A stretch of DNA of 64,000 bases from Stratiolaelaps scimitus (taxonomy: Eukaryota > Arthropoda > Arachnida > Mesostigmata > Laelapidae): NCBI GenBank assembly GCA_019614645.1, contig JABWDB010000067.1:372001-436000 (forward strand). The letters run 5' to 3'. Made by a program: the position numbers and the translations under genes. Each line of letters begins with the position of its first letter. Positions within the stretch are counted from its first letter, which is position 1. Below are positions 21,728 through 32,729 of the stretch, piece by piece. Under the pieces are notes generated by a model. That model ran no database searches. It was not told the DNA's origin and worked only from the letters and a program-made list of their open reading frames with translations.

Positions 21728-22660
21728 TTCCCGACGGTATCTATCTGTCCGTCGGTGTGGGTCTGCTAAGACGCACGTTGCTCCAGGAAGTGGCGTACAA
21801 CGACACGTCACCGTAACGGCGACAGCGGCAGTAGTCAGAGTGGCAACAGCTATTACAACGACGACGGCGACTACTACTGGCGGCAGCGATGCCGCTGTAG
21901 CTGTGGAGCTGGTGACGTCGCTATAGTAGCTAGTGGCTGGCGCCTGAGCTAGTGACGTAGGATAACGGGCGTCAAGAAATAGCAGTAGCAGCCAACATCT
22001 GCGAAGTAGTTGTTCCCATCATCATGAAGAGATGAGGAGTTGGCGTTCCAGCGTCACCGTTCGTCACAAAGGCAACCACAAGACAGCGGGTACCGACAGC
22101 AATAACAGCAATAGTCAACACGGATCAACGGCGGCAGTGGTGGCGGCAGTGGTGTTGGTAACGCGTCAGGGCAGACAGACGTTGAGAAGGAGAGACATAG
22201 AGAGATCAACGGTGCTGGCCCTGACGGCCCTGGCCCACATCATCACAGCAGCGAACGCCACCAGGACAACACAGCAACACTACGCCAGATACGAGCAACA
22301 AACACTAAAGCAAAAAGACAAGACAACGACGGCCACCGAACGTCATTTAGAAGTCACCGACCCGAACCGGAAGAAGCGCACCGCCCATGGCCGAGAGAAC
22401 ACTATCGGCCAATAACACTATATATTCATATCAGCAGCTGCAGCAGCAGCAATAGTCAATATTTACTTCACAAAGACAGGATTACCAACAGCACTCCCCA
22501 GTGCCAATACCGCCAGCACAAGTATATATTAAACAACAACCGAAGTAAATAAAGTCTACTCAAGAGTTTAGACCTGAGTACGGCGGCAACACCACCCAGC
22601 GTCAGCTCTTCTACATATGTCGGCGTATTCATCACAAGCAGACACATACACACATACATT

Positions 22661-22711
22661 CATATATATATATATATATATATCGATATATATATCTATA
22701 TATATATATAG
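22661..22711. repeat. (AT)n interrupted microsatellite
   Basis: Three AT blocks separated by CG and CT. Confidence 0.85.
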
Positions 22712-23974
22712 AATCCAGAGATAACAATACATAAGAAGAATACGTATTGGATGACACGCTCTAGCAAAGTCAAGATATCCTGCTTGTCTTTCTGCTTATA
22801 TGTATACAATATATAATATATAGGATGTATATTCATATTTATATTGGATTTTGACCGCACACCAGTGAGCCATTGTGTGTGGTACAGTTGATTCCTAAAA
22901 ACCTTTGTAAAATCCCGTCTTAGTCTAAGGTAATAAGCTAACCTATATGCCTAAAAATGATAACGATCTTTGACTTTTCCTTCTAGTGCCCTTGCGTGTC
23001 TTTGTACCCTATACATATATATATGTATATATATATATATATATACATATATAGGGGACCATATATAGGTCTCTATTTACTGGCATATAAATTAGGATTA
23101 AAGGAAAAAAAATGAATTAATAATTCACGTTTGAAAACAGCCTAGTAAAGAAACGCAAAGGATTATAAGTCGGATATTGAATAACATATATTCGTTTTAA
23201 CAGTACCCCGTAACCAATTCTCTCCGACACTTAAGAATTCTCTTCGAGACCTTAGACAATCTTTCCCCGGAAGTGTATTTGCTTTGTACCCTGAAATAAA
23301 AAAAAAGTCTAAATAAGCCCTCATTACCTTGCCTTGTTCTATTAAATATCTAATCAGTGAATACACACTTAAATATACCATTTACGTGTTTTATTCGTTG
23401 GCAATCAACATGATGCCAAAAACACAGCAAGTCAATTTAATATTAAACTTAATAATTATTAAAATAAGGAAGCACTATGTACAACAGAGCGCGTTCTGGC
23501 CAGCAGAACGCCCGATGGCTACCGGCTCCTTTAGCCTTCGGCGCGCGCAGCGCCCCGTTCGCCTGACGGCGCGCTTGAAGAGTTTCGTTTTGAGTTCAAG
23601 ACGCAAGGGCGCCTCACTGCTAGGTGAGGAGGAGGTCGAGCTCGGATAAACAAACACCCATCTCCTAAAATGCCAAAATCCAAGAGAGTCATCGTAGCGG
23701 GCTCTGATGACAGTCGATAGTCGTTCATGCATCTACAGGGGACATAACTTCATTTGAATTGTGGCTAGGAGGGTAGGGGATTGTTTGCATTGGTTTGTTA
23801 TTTATCATTTATTGTTGTTGTTGTTTGTGGTGGTGGTGGCGGAGGAGGAGAAGAAGAATATCGTATGGCAGAATGGGCCTCTTGGATCGAAACAGACCCA
23901 ACTGGCCAACTCGATAATGCTGCGGGAAATTCAAATTCTCTTGACTCCACTGAAGAGAAGGTGTGAAATCTTCT
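22712..23974. other. Spacer and presumed elongase 3' UTR
   Basis: Includes a GC-rich patch at about 23488-23650 with no recognisable protein. The presumed 3' UTR of the elongase has AATAAA on the minus strand at 23808-23813, about 160 bp past the stop codon. Confidence 0.45.
23012..23054. repeat. (AT)n interrupted microsatellite
   Basis: ATATAT blocks interrupted by GT and AC; it is nearly self-complementary. Confidence 0.8.
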
Positions 23975-24817
23975 TTATTGGCTCTTCGTGCTGGACACAA
24001 TTCGATACCTCTCATCCTGACCCTTAATGTAGTTCTTGTAGTAGAAGTCAGAGAAGAGACAGGTGAAGAGGCCAGCCTCAAGCACCATCAGTGATGCCAT
24101 GGTCTTAGGGAATCCGCAGTCGAAAATGAATGGCATCAAGCCGTGCACCATGAGAGCGAAGAACTGCGCAATTTGGAACTGTGTCACGTACTTCTTCCAC
24201 CAAAGGTTCGGTCTTGATGAAGGCGGTAGAGCTGCGAGACCGTAATAGCCATACATAACAACATGCACCGCCGTGTTAAGAATAGGAAACATTGCGACTT
24301 GTCCAGTGATGCCGTTATTGATGTCCATCCAAACGGTACTTAATGCCAGCGAATGGTGCAGCAGATGAAGGAAAGAGATATGATTGTTCTTCTTAAGAAA
24401 CACGAAGAACACTGTATCTAGAAGTTCACCAATTTTAGTCAGCATATACCACCAGCCCCAGTAGAGGAGCACTGGTTCAGTCGTCGATGTCGCCTCGCAC
24501 ACGACGTTGTACGGTCCGATCTCCTGGCCAATGTAGGTTAACTTCAAGGTGAGCACACAGAAGAACAAACTTACTCCGACCATGACCATGTTGTAGGCGA
24601 ACACGATGGGCCGAATATTGAACGCTTCGCGGTTTTTCATCAAACGCGGCCCCAGTGAAGTGCAGAAATAGAGATACGATGCAAGAATCGATACAACGAT
24701 AACTGGTGACCCCATCATTGGCCAGTCTCGCGTACGAGGATCGCCTGTGCATAGGACCAATCCGAGGTACGAGTAGTCAGGCTGAGACTGCGGCACCGGC
24801 ACAGTTAACGACGCCAT
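23975..24817 (-). CDS. ELO-family very-long-chain fatty acid elongase, intact single exon
   Basis: The 280-residue product has the ELO-family landmarks in order: DPRTRDWPMMGSP (26-38), KIGELLDTVFFVFLKKNNH (128-146), the histidine box HLLHH (151-155), a MYGYYG motif (188-193) and QFQIAQF (213-219), among about seven hydrophobic segments. Family members are ER membrane enzymes that condense malonyl-CoA with a long-chain acyl-CoA, the rate-limiting step of chain elongation; His and Lys residues of these motifs form the active site. The ATG at 24817 has G at -3 and +4. The length is usual. No intron interrupts the frame. The C-terminus (STKSQ) lacks an obvious dilysine ER-retrieval signal. Chain-length specificity cannot be read from sequence. 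Confidence 0.95.
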   Translation of the reverse strand: MASLTVPVPQSQPDYSYLGLVLCTGDPRTRDWPMMGSPVIVVSILASYLYFCTSLGPRLMKNREAFNIRPIVFAYNMVMVGVSLFFCVLTLKLTYIGQEIGPYNVVCEATSTTEPVLLYWGWWYMLTKIGELLDTVFFVFLKKNNHISFLHLLHHSLALSTVWMDINNGITGQVAMFPILNTAVHVVMYGYYGLAALPPSSRPNLWWKKYVTQFQIAQFFALMVHGLMPFIFDCGFPKTMASLMVLEAGLFTCLFSDFYYKNYIKGQDERYRIVSSTKSQ

Positions 24818-25180
24818 CTCGCAACGCCTACACGCGCTAAGCGTCTCTCTTTCTCTGTCTCTCTCTCTCTCACTCTAAATGGTACGCCTAGGTGCGCTCC
24901 TGGATGTTCTCACTATCCTTCGAGGTCCGCAAGTGAAGTAGGTCCACTGCGGGTCCGGAGTCCGCGTGTCGGCGTTCCAGTGACCAGAGGCTTCGCTTGT
25001 CCGAGGGGCTTATACCGTATGGCATCGCTGATGGGAGGGGCGCCGGCGAGGGCCCGCGGTAAGGGACCAGTTGAAAAGAGCCGGGTTTTGCTTTGGACAC
25101 CGGGCATCAACGGATGGCTTAGACGGTGCGGGCCACGTCAAGCCAAGGTCAGGAAGCTGCTTGCCAATGCGACGATGTAA
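24818..25180 (-). promoter_or_regulatory. Elongase 5' UTR / promoter region
   Basis: Just upstream of the ATG, on the minus strand, lies a purine-rich GA-repeat tract (plus 24845-24875 is CT-rich) and then a GC-richer stretch to about 25150. This is a plausible 5' UTR and core promoter. No transcript start can be fixed from sequence alone. Confidence 0.4.
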
Positions 25181-28100
25181 CTAGCCAGCCAATAGGGTCT
25201 TGTGTTTCCGGATCAGCTATGAAGAATAGTAGAAACAATTTTTGTCTGCCTTGCGGCTCTAACACCACGCGACAAGCATGGCATGCTGTCCCAGCACCAA
25301 GCTGGCTGGCGGGGACCTGGACGAACATCCATCTCACACTATCGTCGCCCCGCTGCGAAATAAATGTCTACTATGATGAAGAGAACAGACGAAACGAAAC
25401 GACCGCAGGCCTCTTGGCATTGTCATCATTAGCAGCACATCAGCAAACCCATTGTTCATTCGTGTCTTGCGCAGTTCTAGCTATTTAATTGTTTCGCTTC
25501 ATAATAAGAACCGTTATCGGGCACCCGCTGACGAGGTGCTCCATTTCTTCTGATTGGTTGAGATGACACCTTAATCTATTGGTCTCAACCAATACTACGA
25601 TCGTTGATCCAATTTACGTATAGGAATCCGACTATAGTTATATTTAGCCATTAGTAAACTCTTAGCCGTTTCCAGGAAGATAACCAATCTATTGAACTGA
25701 TATTAATAAGCAATCAGCAGAGTCGCAAAGGGATCGAGGAGAAAAATGGTTGACACAGCAAACATTATGCACTATATTTCAGTCCAAGTCGTTCGCTCGT
25801 CCGCGCCCTCGTTCGTGTATCGATGTTTATCTATCTCTCTGTCTGCTTGAGTACAGAAAGCTTCGAGTTGAATCACCACTAAACATGCCCCTCTCGAGGC
25901 AAGCTAATTCTTTCAGCAAAAAGACATACTGAGTAATATGTTTCTGAACTGTTCGACCGACAAAGAATATCGGTCGAACAAGGCGTAACAGATTTTCCAA
26001 AATGTTCATCTAATCTAATATGCAAAAGGTGTTTGTTTATATTGCTAAAATCAAAGAAAAAAAAATAAATTTTTTTTATTTTTTTAAAAATTAAAAAAAA
26101 AATTTAAAGCTCATCGGCTAAAAGGCTACGGCAGCCGGTGGCCGAAACGCAAGTCTCGCTGTCTGCTAAACAACAATTATTGCTGGTAATTTAGAACAAC
26201 TCAACAACTAGATTTTAAATGATCCCCAAAACACGTTCTCTTTGTCATGCAAAAATTAAAATTTTCAGCTGTTATGGTAAACAGACTTGTTCGTAGAACA
26301 CACTTTGAGTAGGATGCAGAACTTGTTTGCATTTTACATACATGTGATTACATCCCACATTGACACACAAGTTTACTGTGACTGAACGACTAAAATTGTG
26401 AGCTAAAGTTTTGACCAAAAACAAATAATAGTATGTATAGTATACAATTGGAAGTGTTCTGGGAAAGCTGTTATCATCATCAATATTTGTGTTTCCTTCA
26501 AAGCTAGGCGAATAATATTATAATAATATGCACTTGAAATGGGGCGCCCATGGAGAGCAAATGTCAGTTATGCTCATTATGAACATGGATTAGCTTCGGA
26601 CTTTATTTTTTTATCATATTTATAATACAGAGTAATTGTACAAACACTTTCATAGTCTACGTATGCTTGCAACGGTAAATATGAAGCGATCAAATCAAAA
26701 TGATTCCTCCATGGATGAGTAATTAATGATACCAAGAACCAACTCCTTGTGAAAACTGGTGGTAATGACTCTCCACTTTTACTGAAAGTGTTGATTCGTT
26801 CACCACTTCATGTGTGTGATACATCTATCTAGTCGTAGTGTAGATGGTGGTGATATCGGCGGTGAATCAAGGGTTTAATTGATTTAACTCTTCTTCTTAT
26901 CAGCCCTAAGAGGATAAATACGATAAAAAGATGGCATCTGTTCTCTCTGCTCTTGAACATCGTGTACAATGGTTATTCTGCATACACACTTAAGTAGAAG
27001 AGGTTAATGACAACCCGATCATATATAGATAAAGGCTCACTTGCTCAACGTAAAACGGAATTGGTTAGCTGTCTAGTTGAAGCTCTCCTCTCGAATTCGT
27101 TTTCTTATTGAACGCCCTGCAGTAGTAATTAATCGTAAGCATGCACCTAAGTAGCTCTGTCCTTAATATTCGTGAGAGTAGTTCAATATTAATGACTATT
27201 ACATTCATTTTTAGTGCTTTTATCGTCGTAGTATATAATAGAGTTCTGTGACTACAATGAGTATAAATCTTACTTAATAAAAGCTGGATAAATAGATCAG
27301 TGCTATCCTGTAATCACACAGCGGAGGTCTGTGTAGCAGTTGTACACAAGCTTGCAGTTTTACAAAATATTCTTGATTATAAGAGGAATGTCGCATTACG
27401 TGATATAGTCTGCTTAACCGTGTGTCACACTTATAGACTGAATAAAATAGTTTGCTTGGAACTTCAATTTGTCTTGTATGATAGATCAGGTATAAATGTT
27501 CCTCCAAATTCCTATCCATCATAAAAACTCATCTAAGGTTGAACAAATGGCTGACTGAGCCCTGTTTGTTCCAGTAACTTTCGCAAATACACCGTCCTGG
27601 CTAGGCTATATTGTATAATATGTTGTCAGTAACAAGTACGTGTCGAAATTTATATACGTAAGGACGAGACCTGCTACACTGTAGACACTCCATTTGTTCG
27701 TCATTTTCCTTATGGGAGCGTCTGTGACTAGTACCTAAGGTGAGGCATATAACTACACATTCGTGTCGACTTTGTATGCATGCGATGCACGTGGGGATTA
27801 TGAATTACTGAGCTGATGATAAATATCTTCTTGTCTGTGAAACCAATTCAGAATGACAATTACATTCAGAAGTTTATTGTGTCACAACCCTGACTTCTAG
27901 TGAATTCGGGTCAGATCACGAGTAAATCTGTATGATTGAAACCAATGTACGGGAAAGAATTAAACTAACAGTAGTAGTTACCAAATCAAATATTAAATAC
28001 ACGATACAAATGTGCTTTCAAGAATGTTTCTTTCATTCGCTAAATTTGGCTGAAACTGATCTTGGGATGTGCCTTTGACACCACACCACACCATATACAA

Positions 28101-28197
28101 CAGGACCCACACAATGTGCGTCAAAGTCCTCATTAACTTTTTCTGACAACTCTGACCTTTGTCGTATCTGAGCTTTTCTGCTCTGCTACGAATTGTT
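25181..28197. other. Intergenic between elongase and NCLX
   Basis: No gene recognised. Holds a perfect 11-bp inverted repeat at 25950-25980, a long A/T homopolymer cluster at about 26055-26105, and AATAAA on the minus strand at 27873-27878, about 320 bp past the NCLX stop and possibly its polyadenylation signal. Confidence 0.45.
25950..25980. repeat. Perfect 11-bp inverted repeat
   Basis: Arms TGTTCGACCGA and TCGGTCGAACA with a 9-base loop. Confidence 0.8.
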
Positions 28198-28377
28198 TTA
28201 GAACTTGAGAATCTCGAGGACGACAGCGGCGATGAAGAAGATGCAATACAAGACTATCAGATACACGCCGAATTCCCGTCGTGAATGAAATCCTAATATT
28301 AGCATTATTACCATTGTGGAGATTAGCGATTGGCAGAGCGTTGCATACATAAGACCGATCTTGATATTGTAGTCCAG
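28198..28377 (-). CDS. SLC8B1: NCLX exon 15: last two helices and stop
   Basis: After TTCCACAG it encodes LDYNIKIGLMYATLCQSLIS, a hydrophobic helix, FHSRREFGVYLIVLYCIFFI and AAVVLEILKF, then TAA at 28198-28200. Confidence 0.92.
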   Translation of the reverse strand: MDYNIKIGLMYATLCQSLISTMVIMLILGFHSRREFGVYLIVLYCIFFIAAVVLEILKF

Positions 28378-28401
28378 CTGTGGAAACGAACGAAAATGCA
28401 A

Positions 28402-28439
<38 letters not shown>

Positions 28440-31400
28440 CGCAATGGAAATTCTTAAAATGGCGGAGAAGGAGCGCTTACGTCGGGACACAGATTATTAG
28501 ATTCGACTCCGAAACTATCACAGTAAAGAACTGCTGGCGAGTGACCTGTCATCGGTCACATCCGACTGATCTCGAAAATTTATTCAGACATACAATAATT
28601 AGGAATTGTTTCTAATTGTTCTGATTAGCTGGGGACCGGGGCCAATCGGTCATATTGTTACGGAAAGAAATTAGTCACGTACTGTTACCCATTGTCTATC
28701 AGGAAATATAGAGAGTATTATAAAATAATAATACTTTAAGAAGACTCTAATAATTATAAAGGATAACTAATACAACTTAATATCTTGAAAGTATATGAAT
28801 GATACTTTTTTTAATACCTATAATAGAGGTTAAGAGCTGAGGCCTGCCAGATAAAAGAACAGCTGTCAGCACGAAAAAAAAAAAAAAAATATATCTATAA
28901 AGGATCAAGATTGACAGGACGTCCGATTCAGTAAAGGTCACATCACAACAGCGCTATAGAGAGCTAGTTAGTATGTTAATTTTAGTTTGTGTCTAAGTTA
29001 AGCTTGTATCTATAGTATGTGCATTGATGATGTTTATTTCATAATTGCTGCAGGTTAACAGGATGACTGGAAAAAAGCGGCGGAATTCAATGAATCAGGG
29101 TAAATGTGTGCTGCAGCAAGGTCAAGGGATTTCTAGAGCCACGCATTCGAATAGCTGAAACAGGCTAATGAGCTAACTGGAGCAATGTAACAAAGGAAAT
29201 CCTGAAACAAAGGAATGGAAGACCCATGATGAGATATTTGCAACAGAACAACAAGGATAACTGTAACAGGATGATGTCAAGTGCGGGACTCCCGCAACGA
29301 ACAAATAGAAGTCGATAATGAGTCATTTGAGCAAGCTGTTGTCTATCGCTCGCCTATTCCAAAATTGTCAGAGTCGGGCGGTTTTGTTCAGGACGTTTAT
29401 TAAATTTGTACATATAAACGATGCCGACATAATCTGAAGCAACCGTCGGCACAAAGTAACTCATATTTCGAGGTTACATCGCTGTTAATTTACTCTGCAA
29501 ACATTTTCTCGCACTAGGAATGTCGGTCAATCAAATAGAAAGAAATAAATTTACTTATATCCATGAATATATGTTGCTTCGGTTCGAGTGCGTCCTTTTG
29601 AAACAGTATACCTAAAATAGAGTGAGGAGGACGTATTCCTTGGTGTGACTACTAGTTATCTTTAGAAAAATGTACATATAATAATTTTTTTTGGAATGTG
29701 CTTTGACATTTCCCAAATGAACGAATGGGAACCGGTGAAGTATTCCAAACTATGCTAAACTCGCTCTTCAAGCAAATTCGTTCTCCAAACGTTCTTGAAA
29801 CTATAATAGTACAACGAATTCCCAGTAGGGAATTAGTTGTACTAGTTTCATGGTAACATCTCGTCAGGAAGAGTAAAAGCAGGAAGGTTTCGAAGGGATG
29901 GGGTATGGCACGATGTCCATCAGTTTAAAGAAAGAAATGTTTTATATAATAGACAAACACTTCACGAGCGGGAACATTGAACAGGAGCGCGTCATTTTGT
30001 AGTACTTCCATTTAAGGTATGGGTGAGCTAGATTTTTGCTCCAGATTACTATGATCAATTTTGATCCGAGACTAAGAGATCCCTGCACAGGGTCAATACC
30101 ACCCTAAATTTTTCAACCAGGACAACGACGCTATACTATCGTAACCGACCCACTCAGTCCTCCCGCTAAACACTGGCCCCAGACACTTCGCAGATTGCGG
30201 CATCTTAATTAATGATTGTCAAATATCCACTTTTTTATCCTGTGAGAATAACCCGGTCGATCGGAACCTCGAATACTATTTGCTTCGGCTCTTTTTGATG
30301 TTGTAAGCATTCACTAACTAAGTGACCACACTTTTATCAAAATCTGTTCACGGTAGGTAAGGAAGTTGTAGTTCTATCATACCATGGTCTTTCAGAATCA
30401 CATTCCCTATCATCCTATGAGGATGATAACCATCATACTGCCCTGGCCACAGTCTGGATGGCTGAGTCCGGCTGAGTTCTGCGTCCGATGTCGGAGGTCA
30501 GGACTTGCCAAACATGAGGGGTGTCTGATGTATGTGTGGTACGACCGAGGACTCTGGTATAATCTCTCTGTCAGAGGGGGACGTCTTGCACCCAGTGGCT
30601 GAAGTAATACCATCGTAGTTCTATCCACGGGCATATATAAAGGCGAGTTACGAGCGAGGTTTACTCAAAAACTTGGGGATTTTAGGGGAAAGTTGTTTCC
30701 ATCCACAGCCAACTAACACATAATCCCCACATCATTTGGCCAGCAACGCGTGGATTTACATCCAGTGGTACTCATTCATGTAAAGTACATTACCCCCCAC
30801 CTCTTGAAAGATACTGCTTATCACCATCATTATTGTTGTCATTATCAGAAAAACGCAACACGTAGCAATCGCTCACATACTATGATCCAACCACGGATAA
30901 AACTAACAATGTGAAAACGAGACTTCTGTATTCTGTAGAATTGTATTAGCCCTAGACCTCCAAGGAAAATATCATCAGCTAAGCAACAGTAGCAAGAGTG
31001 AATTGAGACGTCCAATACCATTGGTTGGAGGAGAGAACAAGGAACGTTGTGAACGAATACCTAAGCCTGCGCGTAACTGCGGTAGGCTCAATCGACCCAT
31101 AGCCTCGGTGGGCGCCAGTGCTGCTAAAGAGCTTGACACGTTAACTCTCATTTGCCCACGGATAACAGAAACGGACACATCTAATCAAACACGAGCCACA
31201 AATCAATATTTTAAGCAACACACATTCGCCGGATCATCCTATTAGAAATTTTCAAGGAGACATTTTAGAAGGAAGCTGCATAGCAAAAATGCGGACTACT
31301 CATTCATGAATAACGAAATTTGTAAAATTTCGATTCCGGCAGCTGGTTTCTATGGTGCCTGAAGGCAAACGGAATCTACGCGAAGCACAAATAGACTCAA

Positions 31401-32695
31401 ACAATTAGAAATGTCATAAAAACCAAGAACATCAGATATTTATCAGACAACATATCTGAAGACGTTCGCTAGTTAACAGGAAGATGAGACGACCGGCTTG
31501 AACCTAAGTGAAAACCTCGGAAACCGATAAATTCACAATACAACTGTAGAGATCACTTGTGGGAAAGTGTACTTATCCACTTTGGGACGGCTGCCCCCGC
31601 TAATTATCCTGTAAAAGGCGCTTTTCCTATATGTTATAATCTTGAATCGATAAAGGTGGTAAAGGCCCGGGATCACCTACGTTAAGGCCGCCTTCAAATT
31701 ATTTCTGCTGAGAGAAATAAGCTTTCAAATATTCTATTCAACGGCAGAAATATTATAGATCACAGCAGGCCAGGATCCCCATGATGAGTGCGCAAGAATG
31801 AACCACGCGGAGAATTGCAAGCTGTCAATTTGTGAAATTTTGGAAACGTTGCCCAGATCAGAGCCCTTAACTCATCCCTGATATCCGTCCTCCTCTTTTG
31901 GTAAGTGGCATGCCCACCACCACGTTGGCAGTGGATGACATGCTCGAAGGAGATATGTCTACCATGTTTTCATCTCGTTAATACAATTTACTAGCATGCT
32001 GAAAAAGCTACTGGGTTCCTCTTGACGTATATGGTATCTGTTAATGTTGCAGTGCTTACTACACGGATATGAATGCTCAATATGATTTGTATTAGGCTGG
32101 GTAGATTGCATCATTTCTAGCTGTTGCCTTATGGAATTTTATATAATATGCTACATTCAAGGTTTATATAATTACAAGAACGAGAATGTCAATAACACTT
32201 GCATGGAGCAAATCTTCATAGAACCAAAACACTATGCATACGAGTAGTAGTTAATGACCAACTAGTAGTTAATCACTGCTGGCGGCCTGTTCTTACCTGT
32301 CTATGATATATTAGCAGTTACCACTATATGATAATATTTATTATCATTATAATTAGCAGTTTCAGGACTCGTTTCAAGCTTGCTTACACGAAACAGCTCA
32401 CTTTCAAGTTTCAAAGTTTAATAAAGAAGTTATATAATAATACGAAACACTCGAGTGATGGCGGGGGTAACTTTATATAATATTAATTATACATGAAGGC
32501 TTTAGTGGTTAATGCAAATTTATAAAGGTGCCTAACGATACTTACGTACACACATATAGTCAAAAGCTCAAAAAATCGTTACAGGGTACTCACTACAGAA
32601 TCGGCCTCTTTATCTGAGAGCAGTATCCATGTATAAGGCAAACCAAAGCCCAGCAGCAGATCTAAACAGAATGGGTCAGATAATATGTTTGTTAC

Positions 32696-32729
<34 letters not shown>

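Larger units (their letters stand above)
20721..22460. promoter_or_regulatory. CpG- and trinucleotide-rich island, possible promoter/UTR region
   Basis: Unlike its AT-rich surroundings this stretch is GC- and CpG-rich and full of CAG/CTG, CGA/TCG and GACC repeats. Left of about 21.75 kb the plus strand is TGC/GTT-rich; right of it the plus strand is CAG/ACG-rich. Such a switch in strand composition often marks divergent transcription. Long frames on both strands (for example 20982-21647 minus, with a Gln run, and 22032-22415 plus) are low-complexity and probably not proteins. An AATAAA-like site follows at 22544-22550. Promoter or UTR use is inference. Confidence 0.4.

Noticed and set aside
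22032..22415. A 127-residue plus-strand frame
   Set aside because: Low-complexity Thr/Ala/Arg composition in a repeat-rich, UTR-like region. Neighbouring frames are equally open and no family is recognised.
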